This document shows positions 9,514-17,097 of a stretch of DNA of 64,000 bases, one piece after another. The notes under the pieces were generated by a model, which had not been told where the DNA came from, ran no database searches, and saw only the letters and a program-made list of their open reading frames with translations. Both the position numbers and the translations under genes were made by a program. How positions within the stretch are numbered: the stretch's first letter is position 1; each line of letters begins with the position of its first letter. The DNA is from AAA164-E04 sp014239995 (lineage in GTDB: Bacteria > Verrucomicrobiota > Verrucomicrobiia > Limisphaerales > AAA164-E04): contig JAQWLM010000161.1 of the NCBI GenBank assembly GCA_029247315.1, positions 1 through 64,000 of the forward strand. Reading direction: 5' to 3'.

Positions 9514-11229
9514 CTATATGTTGATATCGACTCCCTGATCCCCCAGTTGCCGCCACTCAAGGCGTTTGAAAGCATCAAATTGTTGACACATCTCATTAAA
9601 AAGTCCCGGGATATTGTCTGGGGGTTGCATGCCGGTGAGATTGGTAACCAGCGCGTGCAGCCACTCCCAGTCAGGTCGGGCGTTACCCGGGGGCTCAACT
9701 GCTTTCATAAAGGATTGAACACGGCCTTTGCCGTTAATGAACGAACCGCGTTTCTCCAGGTGAGTGCATCCCGGCAATATGAAGTTTGCCATGTTCATGG
9801 AATGGTTTTTGAGGATGTCACTCACAACGATTAAATCCAACTTCTGCATCAGGTTTCCATCAAGGCCGATTTGTGTGACATCTTCTCCAAAGGCCAACAA
9901 GGTTTTGATTTTGCCTTCCGCAATGCCAGTTTCGATGTCAGGAAGACGGATGCCAATTTCGCTGTAGGCGATTCCCAGTGCGCGTACGCCATTGCTATTA
10001 GGGTTTTTATCCGACTGTACCAGCAGGTCATCAGCTTCACCCTGGCGCTCAACGCAATCGGTGATGGCTTCAAAGTGGTTTGCAAGAAGCTTGATAAGGA
10101 AAAGTTCCTCATTTGTGGCACGTGCCGAAGCGACGATGGCGACGGACCCAGGTTCAACCTTGGTCAGTGCCTCACTGAGCTCCCGCATCATGTCACTCCA
10201 TTCCACAGATCGAAAACTGCCATCCTGTTCACGTATCAGGCACTCCTTGAGCCTGTCCTCGCTGTGAACCCACTTATAATTCAGACGCCCATGATCGCAC
10301 ATCCAACTTGCATTGACGCCATCATTGTCCCGTGGCTCATAGCGATAGACTCTGTTTTCCCTGGAACCGACGGTGATGTTGCAGCCCGTTGAACAACTTG
10401 TGCAAATGGATTTAGTTTCCTTTAAGAACCACACCCGCATTTGGAATCGAAAATCTTTTGAGGTAAGAGCCCCCACAGGGCAAAGGTCAACTGTGTTCAG
10501 CGTGTAGTTATTGTCGAAAGGAGAACCCGGATAGGCTGCGATTGTGTTGTAGCTGCCACGATCCACGATACCCAGTGCGTCATCATGGACAATATCGCGG
10601 CTGAAACGAATGCACCGGGTGCATAGCACACAGCGTTCGTCATCCAGGATGATTCTGGGTCCCAAATCCACCTGCTTGGGTTTAGCCACCTTGGTCTCAA
10701 CAAACTGGCTTTTGGCCTGACCATGCTCCAAGGAATATTCCTGAAGCTTGCATTCACCTGCTTGGTCGCAGATGGGGCAATCGAGGGGATGATTGATCAG
10801 TAGAGATTCAAGGACCCCTTGGCGCATCATTTTCGTATTCGGTGAATCCGTATAGATCTCCATGTTGGGTGCCACTGGTGTGGCACAGGCAATCGCCCCC
10901 CGCGGGAGGGTTGGATCATAAGGAAGGACACCTTTTTGGATCTTTGGTGATCCGTCATCATTCATGATTGGTTTACGATCCCTTCCCATTGCTGGCATTC
11001 CAACCTCCACCAGACACATCCGGCAATTGCCAGCTACCGGTAGTTTTGGGTGGTAACAATAATGCGGGATCTCCTTGTCAACCTGTTTACAGGCTTGGAG
11101 GATGGTTGTTGGAACAGGATTCCCTTGCCAATCAGGGCTTGTTTTGGGCACCTCCACGGTGACACCATCCACCTTGACGGTGAGGAGCTCGACCGGTTGC
11201 CCTGCAGCTTGTTTGGTATCAGTAGCCAT
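9514..11229 (-). CDS. nuoG: NADH-quinone oxidoreductase subunit G (short form)
   Basis: 571 aa, much shorter than NuoG of E. coli (about 900 aa). The N-terminal Fe-S part is complete: the [2Fe-2S] motif in HCYHPKLPVAGNCRMCLVEVG, the CPICDQAGEC region, CVLCTRCIRFSRD, and a further four-cysteine set at SICTSCSTGCNITVGS. The molybdopterin-oxidoreductase-like half is reduced; it still contains a recognisable FILPGCTHLEKRGSFINGKGR segment near residue 500. It carries the Fe-S chain from NuoF/E to NuoI. Confidence 0.93.
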   Translation of the reverse strand: MATDTKQAAGQPVELLTVKVDGVTVEVPKTSPDWQGNPVPTTILQACKQVDKEIPHYCYHPKLPVAGNCRMCLVEVGMPAMGRDRKPIMNDDGSPKIQKGVLPYDPTLPRGAIACATPVAPNMEIYTDSPNTKMMRQGVLESLLINHPLDCPICDQAGECKLQEYSLEHGQAKSQFVETKVAKPKQVDLGPRIILDDERCVLCTRCIRFSRDIVHDDALGIVDRGSYNTIAAYPGSPFDNNYTLNTVDLCPVGALTSKDFRFQMRVWFLKETKSICTSCSTGCNITVGSRENRVYRYEPRDNDGVNASWMCDHGRLNYKWVHSEDRLKECLIREQDGSFRSVEWSDMMRELSEALTKVEPGSVAIVASARATNEELFLIKLLANHFEAITDCVERQGEADDLLVQSDKNPNSNGVRALGIAYSEIGIRLPDIETGIAEGKIKTLLAFGEDVTQIGLDGNLMQKLDLIVVSDILKNHSMNMANFILPGCTHLEKRGSFINGKGRVQSFMKAVEPPGNARPDWEWLHALVTNLTGMQPPDNIPGLFNEMCQQFDAFKRLEWRQLGDQGVDINI

Positions 11230-11235
11230 GCGGTG

Positions 11236-12657
11236 TTAACTCCCTTTCTTTGCCGCGTATTTCTCTGTGATGCTCGACGCCTGGATAGGCACCTGGTCTG
11301 CAGCGACTTTCGCTTCAAACTCTTCCCTGAACTTCGACACAAAGCTCAGCACTGGCCATGCACAGGCCTCACCGAATGCACAAATGGTGCGGCCTTGGAT
11401 ATTTGTGGCTATGTGGGTGAGGTAATCTGCATCCTCCTTGCGTCCACCCCCTGAGTTGAGTCGGTTCAAGGCTTTACTCATCCACAACGATCCCTCACGA
11501 CAGGGAGTGCATTGTCCGCAGCTTTCGTGGGCGTAGAAGGCAGAAATGTTTGCCAGCGCCTTGACCACGTCAACACTGTCATCCATGACGATGATGGCAC
11601 TGGAACCCGACATGGTTCCTGCAGCCATGAGTGAGTCAAAATCATAGGGGATATCGAGAACATCAACCTCCACCGATTCCATGGCACCCTCCTCAGAACG
11701 TCGTTGCATGGAGAAAGTTTCGCCGGCCTTGAGAACCTTTGCAGAGGAACCTCCTGGAATGATGGCCTTTAGTTGACGCCCTTCGTGCAAACCACCCCCA
11801 AAATTCTCATGAAAAATCAACTCCCCCAGCGTGACCTTGCCAACCTCAATCTCATAATACCCTGGTTTTCTGACTTGTCCGCTTAGACTCACAATGCGGG
11901 TTCCAGTGTTTCGAGGTGTGCCCAGTTTGGCATAGGCTGCGGCTCCCATTTCAGCTACATGGCGAACCGCACAGAGGGTTTCCACGTTGTTGACGATGGT
12001 TGGACACATGTAAAGTCCGAGCACCGCAGGGAAATAAGGAGGCTTGATACGCGGATAGGCCCGTTTGCCCTCGAGTGACTCGATCAGACCTGTCTCTTCT
12101 CCACAGATATAGGCCCCAGCTCCCCGGTGCACGTGAATCTCCAGATCAAAGCCGCTGTCGAGGATGTTTTTTCCCAAGAACCCTTTCTCGCGCGCTTCCC
12201 CTAGTGCCTTGTTCAGGATACGCGCACCCTCAGGAAATTCGCCACGGATGTAGATGTAAGCCAGGTGGACGTCGTTTGCGAAAGCACTGATGATCATGCC
12301 CTCGATGAGCTGGTGCGGATCCTTGTGGATAATCTGGCGATCCTTGAACGTTCCAGGTTCAGATTCATCCGCATTGCAGATCAGGTAGATGGGCTTGCCG
12401 CTGCGACGATCCACGAAGGACCACTTCAGGCCACATGAGAAACCGGCTCCGCCTCTTCCACGCAGTCCGCTGGTCATGACGGCGTCACGAATCTGTTCCT
12501 GCGGTGTCCGTGTCTTGTCCTCCTCGGTCTTCACGGGCTGCAGTGCAATGGTTTTTCTCAGGGTCTCGTACCCACCATATGAAAGATAGCAATCCACGTC
12601 CGGTGTGTAACCGGGCTCATCCGCGTTTTTTAATATGAGTCGAAATTCTTTGGGCAT
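11236..12657 (-). CDS. nuoF: NADH-quinone oxidoreductase subunit F
   Basis: 473 aa, the NADH- and FMN-binding subunit. The nucleotide-binding glycine-rich stretch GLRGRGGAGFSCGLKW, the FMN-site segment CNADESEPGTFKDR, and the [4Fe-4S] ligands SCGQCTPCREG plus the later CAFGEACAWP are all present. It is separated from nuoE by about 145 bp that hold an oppositely oriented tRNA-Gln gene, so it may be transcribed through the antisense of that tRNA or from its own promoter. Confidence 0.97.
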   Translation of the reverse strand: MPKEFRLILKNADEPGYTPDVDCYLSYGGYETLRKTIALQPVKTEEDKTRTPQEQIRDAVMTSGLRGRGGAGFSCGLKWSFVDRRSGKPIYLICNADESEPGTFKDRQIIHKDPHQLIEGMIISAFANDVHLAYIYIRGEFPEGARILNKALGEAREKGFLGKNILDSGFDLEIHVHRGAGAYICGEETGLIESLEGKRAYPRIKPPYFPAVLGLYMCPTIVNNVETLCAVRHVAEMGAAAYAKLGTPRNTGTRIVSLSGQVRKPGYYEIEVGKVTLGELIFHENFGGGLHEGRQLKAIIPGGSSAKVLKAGETFSMQRRSEEGAMESVEVDVLDIPYDFDSLMAAGTMSGSSAIIVMDDSVDVVKALANISAFYAHESCGQCTPCREGSLWMSKALNRLNSGGGRKEDADYLTHIATNIQGRTICAFGEACAWPVLSFVSKFREEFEAKVAADQVPIQASSITEKYAAKKGS

Positions 12658-12676
12658 TGAAATCCGTTCTGCTTGC

Positions 12677-12704
12677 TTGACTCCAAACGTTCTTTTGCTA
12701 TTTT
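12677..12704 (+). promoter_or_regulatory. Candidate sigma-70-type promoter of tRNA-Gln
   Basis: TTGACT (12677-12682), a 16-bp spacer, and TATTTT (12699-12704) lie 17 bp upstream of the mature tRNA 5' end, a sensible distance for a start site at about 12711. The promoter lies in the short stretch behind the start of nuoF and points against the nuo genes. Confidence 0.5.
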
Positions 12705-12720
12705 TCGTTGCTCAGGCCAT

Positions 12721-12794
12721 TGCCGGATGGTGTAACGGTAGCACAGCAGTCTCTGAATCTGCTTGTCATGGTTCGAATCCATGTCCGGCAGCCA
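12721..12794 (+). tRNA. tRNA-Gln(CTG)
   Basis: Full cloverleaf: acceptor TGCCGGA pairs with TCCGGCA, the D-arm is GTGT...GCAC, the anticodon loop CTCTGAA gives anticodon CTG (glutamine, codon CAG), the T-arm is CATGG-TTCGAAT-CCATG, the discriminator is G and the CCA end is encoded. The last pair of the anticodon stem is a T-T mismatch. It lies between nuoE and nuoF on the opposite strand. Confidence 0.93.
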
Positions 12795-12801
12795 CTTAAG
12801 G

Positions 12802-13323
12802 TCATCCTACTGCATCTCCTTCTGCTGCATTTCCCTGATGACTGCAGCCCTCGATGATCTCGTCCGCATTTGCAGGACGGACCCCTTCATAAAAAGCTTC
12901 GTTGCACATCATGACTGGTGCCGTCCCGCAGCTTGCCATGCACTCGACCCATTCTACCGAGAATTTCCCATCAGCAGAGGTTTGGAGTCCTTGCTTGTCC
13001 GCACTGAGTCCGAGTTTGGAGCATACATGCTTGTGCAGGTTTTCGGCTCCCCCGAGTGCGCAGGGTAGGGTCCGGCAGATCTTTAACACGTAATGTCCTG
13101 CAGGCTTCTCCCTGAACATCGGATAAAAAGTCACCAACTCGTAAATGTTGATGGGGCGAAGCTCCAGTTTATGCGCTATCCACTCAATCGATTCCTTGGA
13201 GATATATCCAAAATGCTCTTGCACGGCATGGAGTAGCATAACCGAAGCACTTCGTTTCTGTGGGTAATGTGTTATTAACACATCTATTTCCGCTTCAAGA
13301 TCTTGAGGTATTTTTAGGCTCAT
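12802..13323 (-). CDS. nuoE: NADH-quinone oxidoreductase subunit E
   Basis: 173 aa thioredoxin-like [2Fe-2S] subunit of the NADH-oxidising module. The four cluster ligands are CRTLPC (C-x4-C) and CMASC (C-x3-C). Its ATG overlaps the nuoD stop codon (ATGA-type overlap), so the two are translationally coupled. The C-terminus (EGCSHQGNAAEGDAVG) extends beyond the conserved fold and ends 8 bp from the CCA end of the antisense tRNA-Gln. Confidence 0.96.
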   Translation of the reverse strand: MSLKIPQDLEAEIDVLITHYPQKRSASVMLLHAVQEHFGYISKESIEWIAHKLELRPINIYELVTFYPMFREKPAGHYVLKICRTLPCALGGAENLHKHVCSKLGLSADKQGLQTSADGKFSVEWVECMASCGTAPVMMCNEAFYEGVRPANADEIIEGCSHQGNAAEGDAVG

Positions 13324-14588
13324 CTGTCACTTTCTCCCATGACAAAATCAATCGAACCGAGGATCGCCACGGAATCGCTCATCATGGCCCCCTTGAGGAG
13401 ATAAGGCAATGCGCTGAGGTTTACGAAGGATGGACCTCGTATTTTCAAACGGTTGGGCGTCCCTCCACCAGTGCTGTGGATATAAAATCCCAGTTCTCCC
13501 TTCGGGTTTTCGGCTCCGAAATAAATTTCTCCAGCGGGTATGTTTACGCCTTGGGTGACCAACATGAACTGGTGGATCAACTCCTCCATGCTGCTCAAGA
13601 CTTTATCCTTGGGTGGTAGAAACGTTTTACCGTCTTCCACTTGGATGGGACCGCCGGGCAATCGATCAAGACATTGCCGAATGATCCGCGCACTTTGACG
13701 CATTTCCTCCATTCTTACCAAGTAACGGTCGTAACAATCTCCCTTGGTTCCAACGGGTATTTCAAAATCCAGCTCCGAGTATACCAGGTATGGGTTTGAT
13801 TTGCGTAAATCATGATCGACTCCCGAACCCCGGAGATTCGGACCTGTGACACCGTAATCGATGGCTACTTCCCTTGGCAGAACGCCGACTCCTTGTGTGC
13901 GGTCCACGAAGATTCGATTGCGAGTCAGAAGTTTCTCCGTCTCGTCAAAATTTCCCTGAACTTCATCAAGAAATTTGTGACAGGCTTGGATCCATCCATC
14001 CGGAAGGTCCCTTGCCAAGCCTCCCACGCGCGTGTAGGAGGTAGTAAATCGTGCCCCTGTCAATGATTCGCAAAGGTCATAGATTTTTTCACGTTCCGTG
14101 AATGTGTGGAGGAAAACGGTCAAGGCCCCAACATCCATGGCAAAGGCTCCCAGTCCGAGCAGGTGGGCTGAGATGCGGGAAAGCTCCGAGCAAATGACCC
14201 TGATGTATTGGCAACGTGGTGGCAGTTGATCCTGAATTCCCATGAGTTTTTCCACTGCCAAGGCGTATGCCACATTGTTGGCCAGTGGTGCGAGGTAGTC
14301 CAGCCTGTCCGTATAGGGTACAAACTGGTTGTAGGTCATGCTTTCAGCGATTTTTTCATCACCTCGGTGTAGATAGCCGACATCCGGCATCGCTTTGGTA
14401 ATTATTTCGCCGTCCAGCTCAAGCACAATGCGCAGCACACCGTGAGTGGATGGATGGGATGGACCCATGTTGAGGGTGAGCTTATCCCCTTTCAATGTAT
14501 CCGGATCATCGACCACTCCGGACTCCAAACCCTCCATTGTCCTGGCGGCAGTGTCCTTGATCTCCAGTTTTTTGATTTCTGGTGGCAT
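13320..14588 (-). CDS. nuoD: NADH-quinone oxidoreductase subunit D
   Basis: 422 aa, the 49-kDa-type subunit that forms the quinone-reduction site with NuoB. Conserved segments are LNMGPSHPSTHGVLRIVLELDG, VGYLHRGDEKIAE and the C-terminal ILGSIDFVMGESDR, which is the normal end of the family. NuoD is a separate gene here, not fused to NuoC. The preceding nuoC ends about 80 bp upstream. Confidence 0.97.
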   Translation of the reverse strand: MPPEIKKLEIKDTAARTMEGLESGVVDDPDTLKGDKLTLNMGPSHPSTHGVLRIVLELDGEIITKAMPDVGYLHRGDEKIAESMTYNQFVPYTDRLDYLAPLANNVAYALAVEKLMGIQDQLPPRCQYIRVICSELSRISAHLLGLGAFAMDVGALTVFLHTFTEREKIYDLCESLTGARFTTSYTRVGGLARDLPDGWIQACHKFLDEVQGNFDETEKLLTRNRIFVDRTQGVGVLPREVAIDYGVTGPNLRGSGVDHDLRKSNPYLVYSELDFEIPVGTKGDCYDRYLVRMEEMRQSARIIRQCLDRLPGGPIQVEDGKTFLPPKDKVLSSMEELIHQFMLVTQGVNIPAGEIYFGAENPKGELGFYIHSTGGGTPNRLKIRGPSFVNLSALPYLLKGAMMSDSVAILGSIDFVMGESDR

Positions 14589-14668
14589 GTGGTTCCCTGT
14601 TAAACGTGCGTCCTGTTTGAGGTGATTTTCTTATTTAATCCCTCCCGTCTGTGAGCAAAGACAGTGCC

Positions 14669-15268
14669 TTAACGATTTTCCTCTGTACGTGCCCTTGGTT
14701 CTCGGCTTGAAGCGTTTTTTTCACCGGTTGTAGTCACAAAGGGTCCTCCCTCGAGCGGAGCTTTTTGAGTGAATGCAACATCGGGCAACTCAGTCTCTTT
14801 TCCTTCAAGGGGGAAATCCTTTCGCAGGGGATAGTAGGGGTAGCCTTCCCACATCAGGATACGACGCAAATCAGGATGCCCGTCAAAACGAATCCCCATC
14901 ATGTCATAAATTTCGCGCTCGTGCCAGTTCGCAGTCCTCCAGACGCACGTCACGGATGGAAGATGACAGTCTTCTTCCCCCACGCGCGTCTTTAGCCGAA
15001 GGTAGGCGTGGTGTTCATGTCCATAAAGTTCGTAGACAACCCAGAATCGAGGATCTTCCCCGTAGTTATCCACACTTGAAAGGTCGGTCAATCCATCGAA
15101 TCCCAGTTCCTTCTTGGCGTAGGAGCACACTTCGGCGATGCGCGCTTTCTCATGAACGATCAAAGTGCATTCCCTGCGGAACTCTGCAATCTCGGACAGC
15201 AACGCCCCAAACTTACCCCGTAGTTGTTCGGCTAACATGCGCGTCTTGTCTGATGTGGTAATGCTCAT
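14669..15268 (-). CDS. nuoC: NADH-quinone oxidoreductase subunit C
   Basis: 199 aa, 30-kDa-type subunit of the peripheral arm. The family signature is intact: WRTANWHEREIYDMMGIRF, then HPDLRRILMWEGYPYYPLRKDFPL. The last 30 residues (TTGEKNASSREPRARTEENR) are hydrophilic and probably disordered. Confidence 0.96.
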   Translation of the reverse strand: MSITTSDKTRMLAEQLRGKFGALLSEIAEFRRECTLIVHEKARIAEVCSYAKKELGFDGLTDLSSVDNYGEDPRFWVVYELYGHEHHAYLRLKTRVGEEDCHLPSVTCVWRTANWHEREIYDMMGIRFDGHPDLRRILMWEGYPYYPLRKDFPLEGKETELPDVAFTQKAPLEGGPFVTTTGEKNASSREPRARTEENR

Positions 15269-15314
15269 GTCCGGGGATTACATTCAGTCGTGATGAGAGT
15301 TGTCAGCCTTTGAT

Positions 15315-15857
15315 TCACGCGTCGTGGGCTCCTGCAAGTGCATCCGGTTTGGGAGTTTTATGAGTCCGTATCAAGGGCGTTTTAGCAACCTGATTCTGCA
15401 TTTTCATGAGTGCATCCAGCAGAGCTTCGGGGCGGGGGGGGCACCCGGCTACGTAAACGTTAACCGGAACAATGCGATCGACCCCCTGGAGAACAGCGTA
15501 GCTGCGGTACATGCCTCCGGTTGAAGCGCATGCTCCCATTGCAATGACCCACTTGGGTTCTGCCATCTGGTCATAAATGCGTCTCAGCGCTATTGCCATT
15601 TTGTAGGTCACGGTACCCGCTACGATCATCAGGTCAGATTGTCGCGGAGAAAATCGCATGACTTCAGACCCAAAACGGGAAATGTCAAAACGGCTGGCTC
15701 CTGCTGCCATGAGCTCGATAGCACAACATGCCAATCCCATCGGCATGGGCCAGAGGGAGTTTTTTCTAAACCAATTCAAGACTGCATCTGCCTTGGTGAC
15801 AATGACATCGCCTTCAATTTTGCTGTTGTACCCTACTTCAATTTTCGTTGAACTCAC
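15315..15857 (-). CDS. nuoB: NADH-quinone oxidoreductase subunit B
   Basis: 180 aa, holds cluster N2, the last Fe-S centre before quinone. The tandem cysteines C44-C45 (GLACCAIELM), C110 (GACASTGGMY) and C139 (AGCPPRPEAL) are all present. The start is a GTG at 15857; there is no in-frame ATG before the conserved part. This is the first gene of the main nuo operon, because nuoA is missing from its usual place. A CRP/FNR-type palindrome lies about 70 bp upstream. Confidence 0.96.
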   Translation of the reverse strand: MSSTKIEVGYNSKIEGDVIVTKADAVLNWFRKNSLWPMPMGLACCAIELMAAGASRFDISRFGSEVMRFSPRQSDLMIVAGTVTYKMAIALRRIYDQMAEPKWVIAMGACASTGGMYRSYAVLQGVDRIVPVNVYVAGCPPRPEALLDALMKMQNQVAKTPLIRTHKTPKPDALAGAHDA

Positions 15858-15927
15858 GCTGGTTTCATTTTCTATTCCTGTCAGGTATTTGGAAGCTAAC
15901 GACAGTGCCTAAGGGGTTCAAGTGAAT

Positions 15928-15945
15928 TTGTGATTTTTTTCACAA
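15928..15945. promoter_or_regulatory. CRP/FNR-family-like operator upstream of nuoB
   Basis: The 18-bp sequence TTGTGATTTTTTTCACAA is a perfect inverted repeat of TTGTGA around a central T6. It matches the TGTGA-N6-TCACA layout recognised by CRP-type regulators. It lies 71-88 bp before the nuoB start codon, where an activator or repressor of the nuo operon would bind. Which regulator binds it is unknown from this window. Confidence 0.5.
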
Positions 15946-16069
15946 GCGTTATTGACGAGCTTGGACAGCATCTGATATGGATATTTCCAGTCTTGATGGT
16001 GACTCGATGGCATTTTGCACGAAGCAGGCTTTGATCGTGTTCATGTCGAAGTCGTTATGTTGCACTTGG

Positions 16070-16144
16070 GGCGGAGTAGCCAAGTGGTAAGGCAGGGCTC
16101 TGCAAAAGCTCTATGCGTCGGTTCGATTCCGACCTCCGCCTCCA
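16070..16144 (+). tRNA. tRNA-Cys(GCA)
   Basis: Cloverleaf is complete: acceptor GGCGGAG/CTCCGCC, D-arm GCCA...AGGC, anticodon loop CTGCAAA with anticodon GCA (cysteine), T-arm GTCGG-TTCGATT-CCGAC, discriminator T and an encoded CCA. A TTGATC box at 16031 with a TATGTT-like -10 near 16056 is a weak promoter candidate. The gene lies between the divergent nuo and act operons. Confidence 0.95.
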
Positions 16145-16428
16145 CTCCATCATTGCTACTAGGACAATTAATTTTTTGCAGAGGCTGGCCAGTCAAGCTC
16201 TCGGGGCTCTCCTGTTTTTCAGGGTTGCATGGAAATTTTTTATGAGATTTTGGCCTTCTTTGCTTGCCTTGCGGCGGGTGGGTCCTAGAGTGTTGCGCCT
16301 TGTCCCAGGACACATGTTCTGGCTCATGGGTTTGTTGTGCAACGGAGTTGTTCATCACTGAGTTTTTGTGGGTGAAATTTGACGGTTATTCGCCCAAATG
16401 AAACAAATTTAACTATAAATAGATCTGA

Positions 16429-17097
16429 ATGTCGGACGTCTTTCCTAAATGGACGAACAAGCTGCCAGGCAAGATCATTGTGGGTCTCCTCTTTCTAGGA
16501 GGAGCTACAGTGGCCGGTTTGACTTATTACGCCACGCCGAAATACACTCGGGTGGGCTACCAGCCGGTGCAACCGGTTGCATTTTCCCATGCCATTCACG
16601 CCGACCAACTCGGCCTGGATTGCCGCTACTGCCACAACGGCGTTGAGTCTTCGTGGTACTCCAATGTTCCTGCGGCTTCTGTTTGCATGAACTGCCATAA
16701 CCAGGTTGGCAAGGACGATCCTAAATTAGCTTTGGTACGAGATAGTTACGAAACCGGCAAACCCATTCCATGGGTGCAGGTACACAAGGTGCCTGATTAC
16801 GTTTACTTCAACCATTCGGTCCACGTTAATCGGGGCTTTTCATGTGTCGAATGTCACGGACCTGTTAATAAAATGGATGAGGTTTACCATGCGAAGCCCT
16901 TTGGAATGAGTTTCTGCCTCGAGTGCCACCGAGATCCGGGAGCCAAGATTCGACCCCTCGACAAAGTGACGGATCTTGACTGGGTATGGGACAGTGATCC
17001 GGACAAAGCTGCGGAACTGCAAAAAACCCATGGAGATCAAATGGTCCATGACTGGAGAGTCGAATCCCTCGTTAATTGTTCTGCCTGCCATCGATGA
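16429..17097 (+). CDS. actA: Alternative complex III pentaheme cytochrome c subunit ActA
   Basis: 222 aa. One N-terminal transmembrane segment (residues 16-34) anchors a periplasmic domain with five CxxCH heme-c motifs: CRYCH (65-69), CMNCH (86-90), CVECH (139-143), CLECH (163-167) and CSACH (217-221). This matches the pentaheme ActA of alternative complex III, the quinol:cytochrome c oxidoreductase that replaces bc1 in many bacteria. It opens a six-gene act operon and overlaps actB by ATGA. No Shine-Dalgarno sequence is obvious; an A/T-rich TATAAAT lies just upstream of the ATG. Confidence 0.95.
   Translation: MSDVFPKWTNKLPGKIIVGLLFLGGATVAGLTYYATPKYTRVGYQPVQPVAFSHAIHADQLGLDCRYCHNGVESSWYSNVPAASVCMNCHNQVGKDDPKLALVRDSYETGKPIPWVQVHKVPDYVYFNHSVHVNRGFSCVECHGPVNKMDEVYHAKPFGMSFCLECHRDPGAKIRPLDKVTDLDWVWDSDPDKAAELQKTHGDQMVHDWRVESLVNCSACHR

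Noticed and set aside
9027..9698. Long antisense frames within the nuo operon (for example across nuoH/nuoG)
   Set aside because: They share codon positions with strongly conserved nuo genes and their translations show no family motif.
16113..16361. 82-aa plus-strand open frame behind tRNA-Cys
   Set aside because: It starts inside the tRNA gene, has no ribosome binding site and shows no family features.
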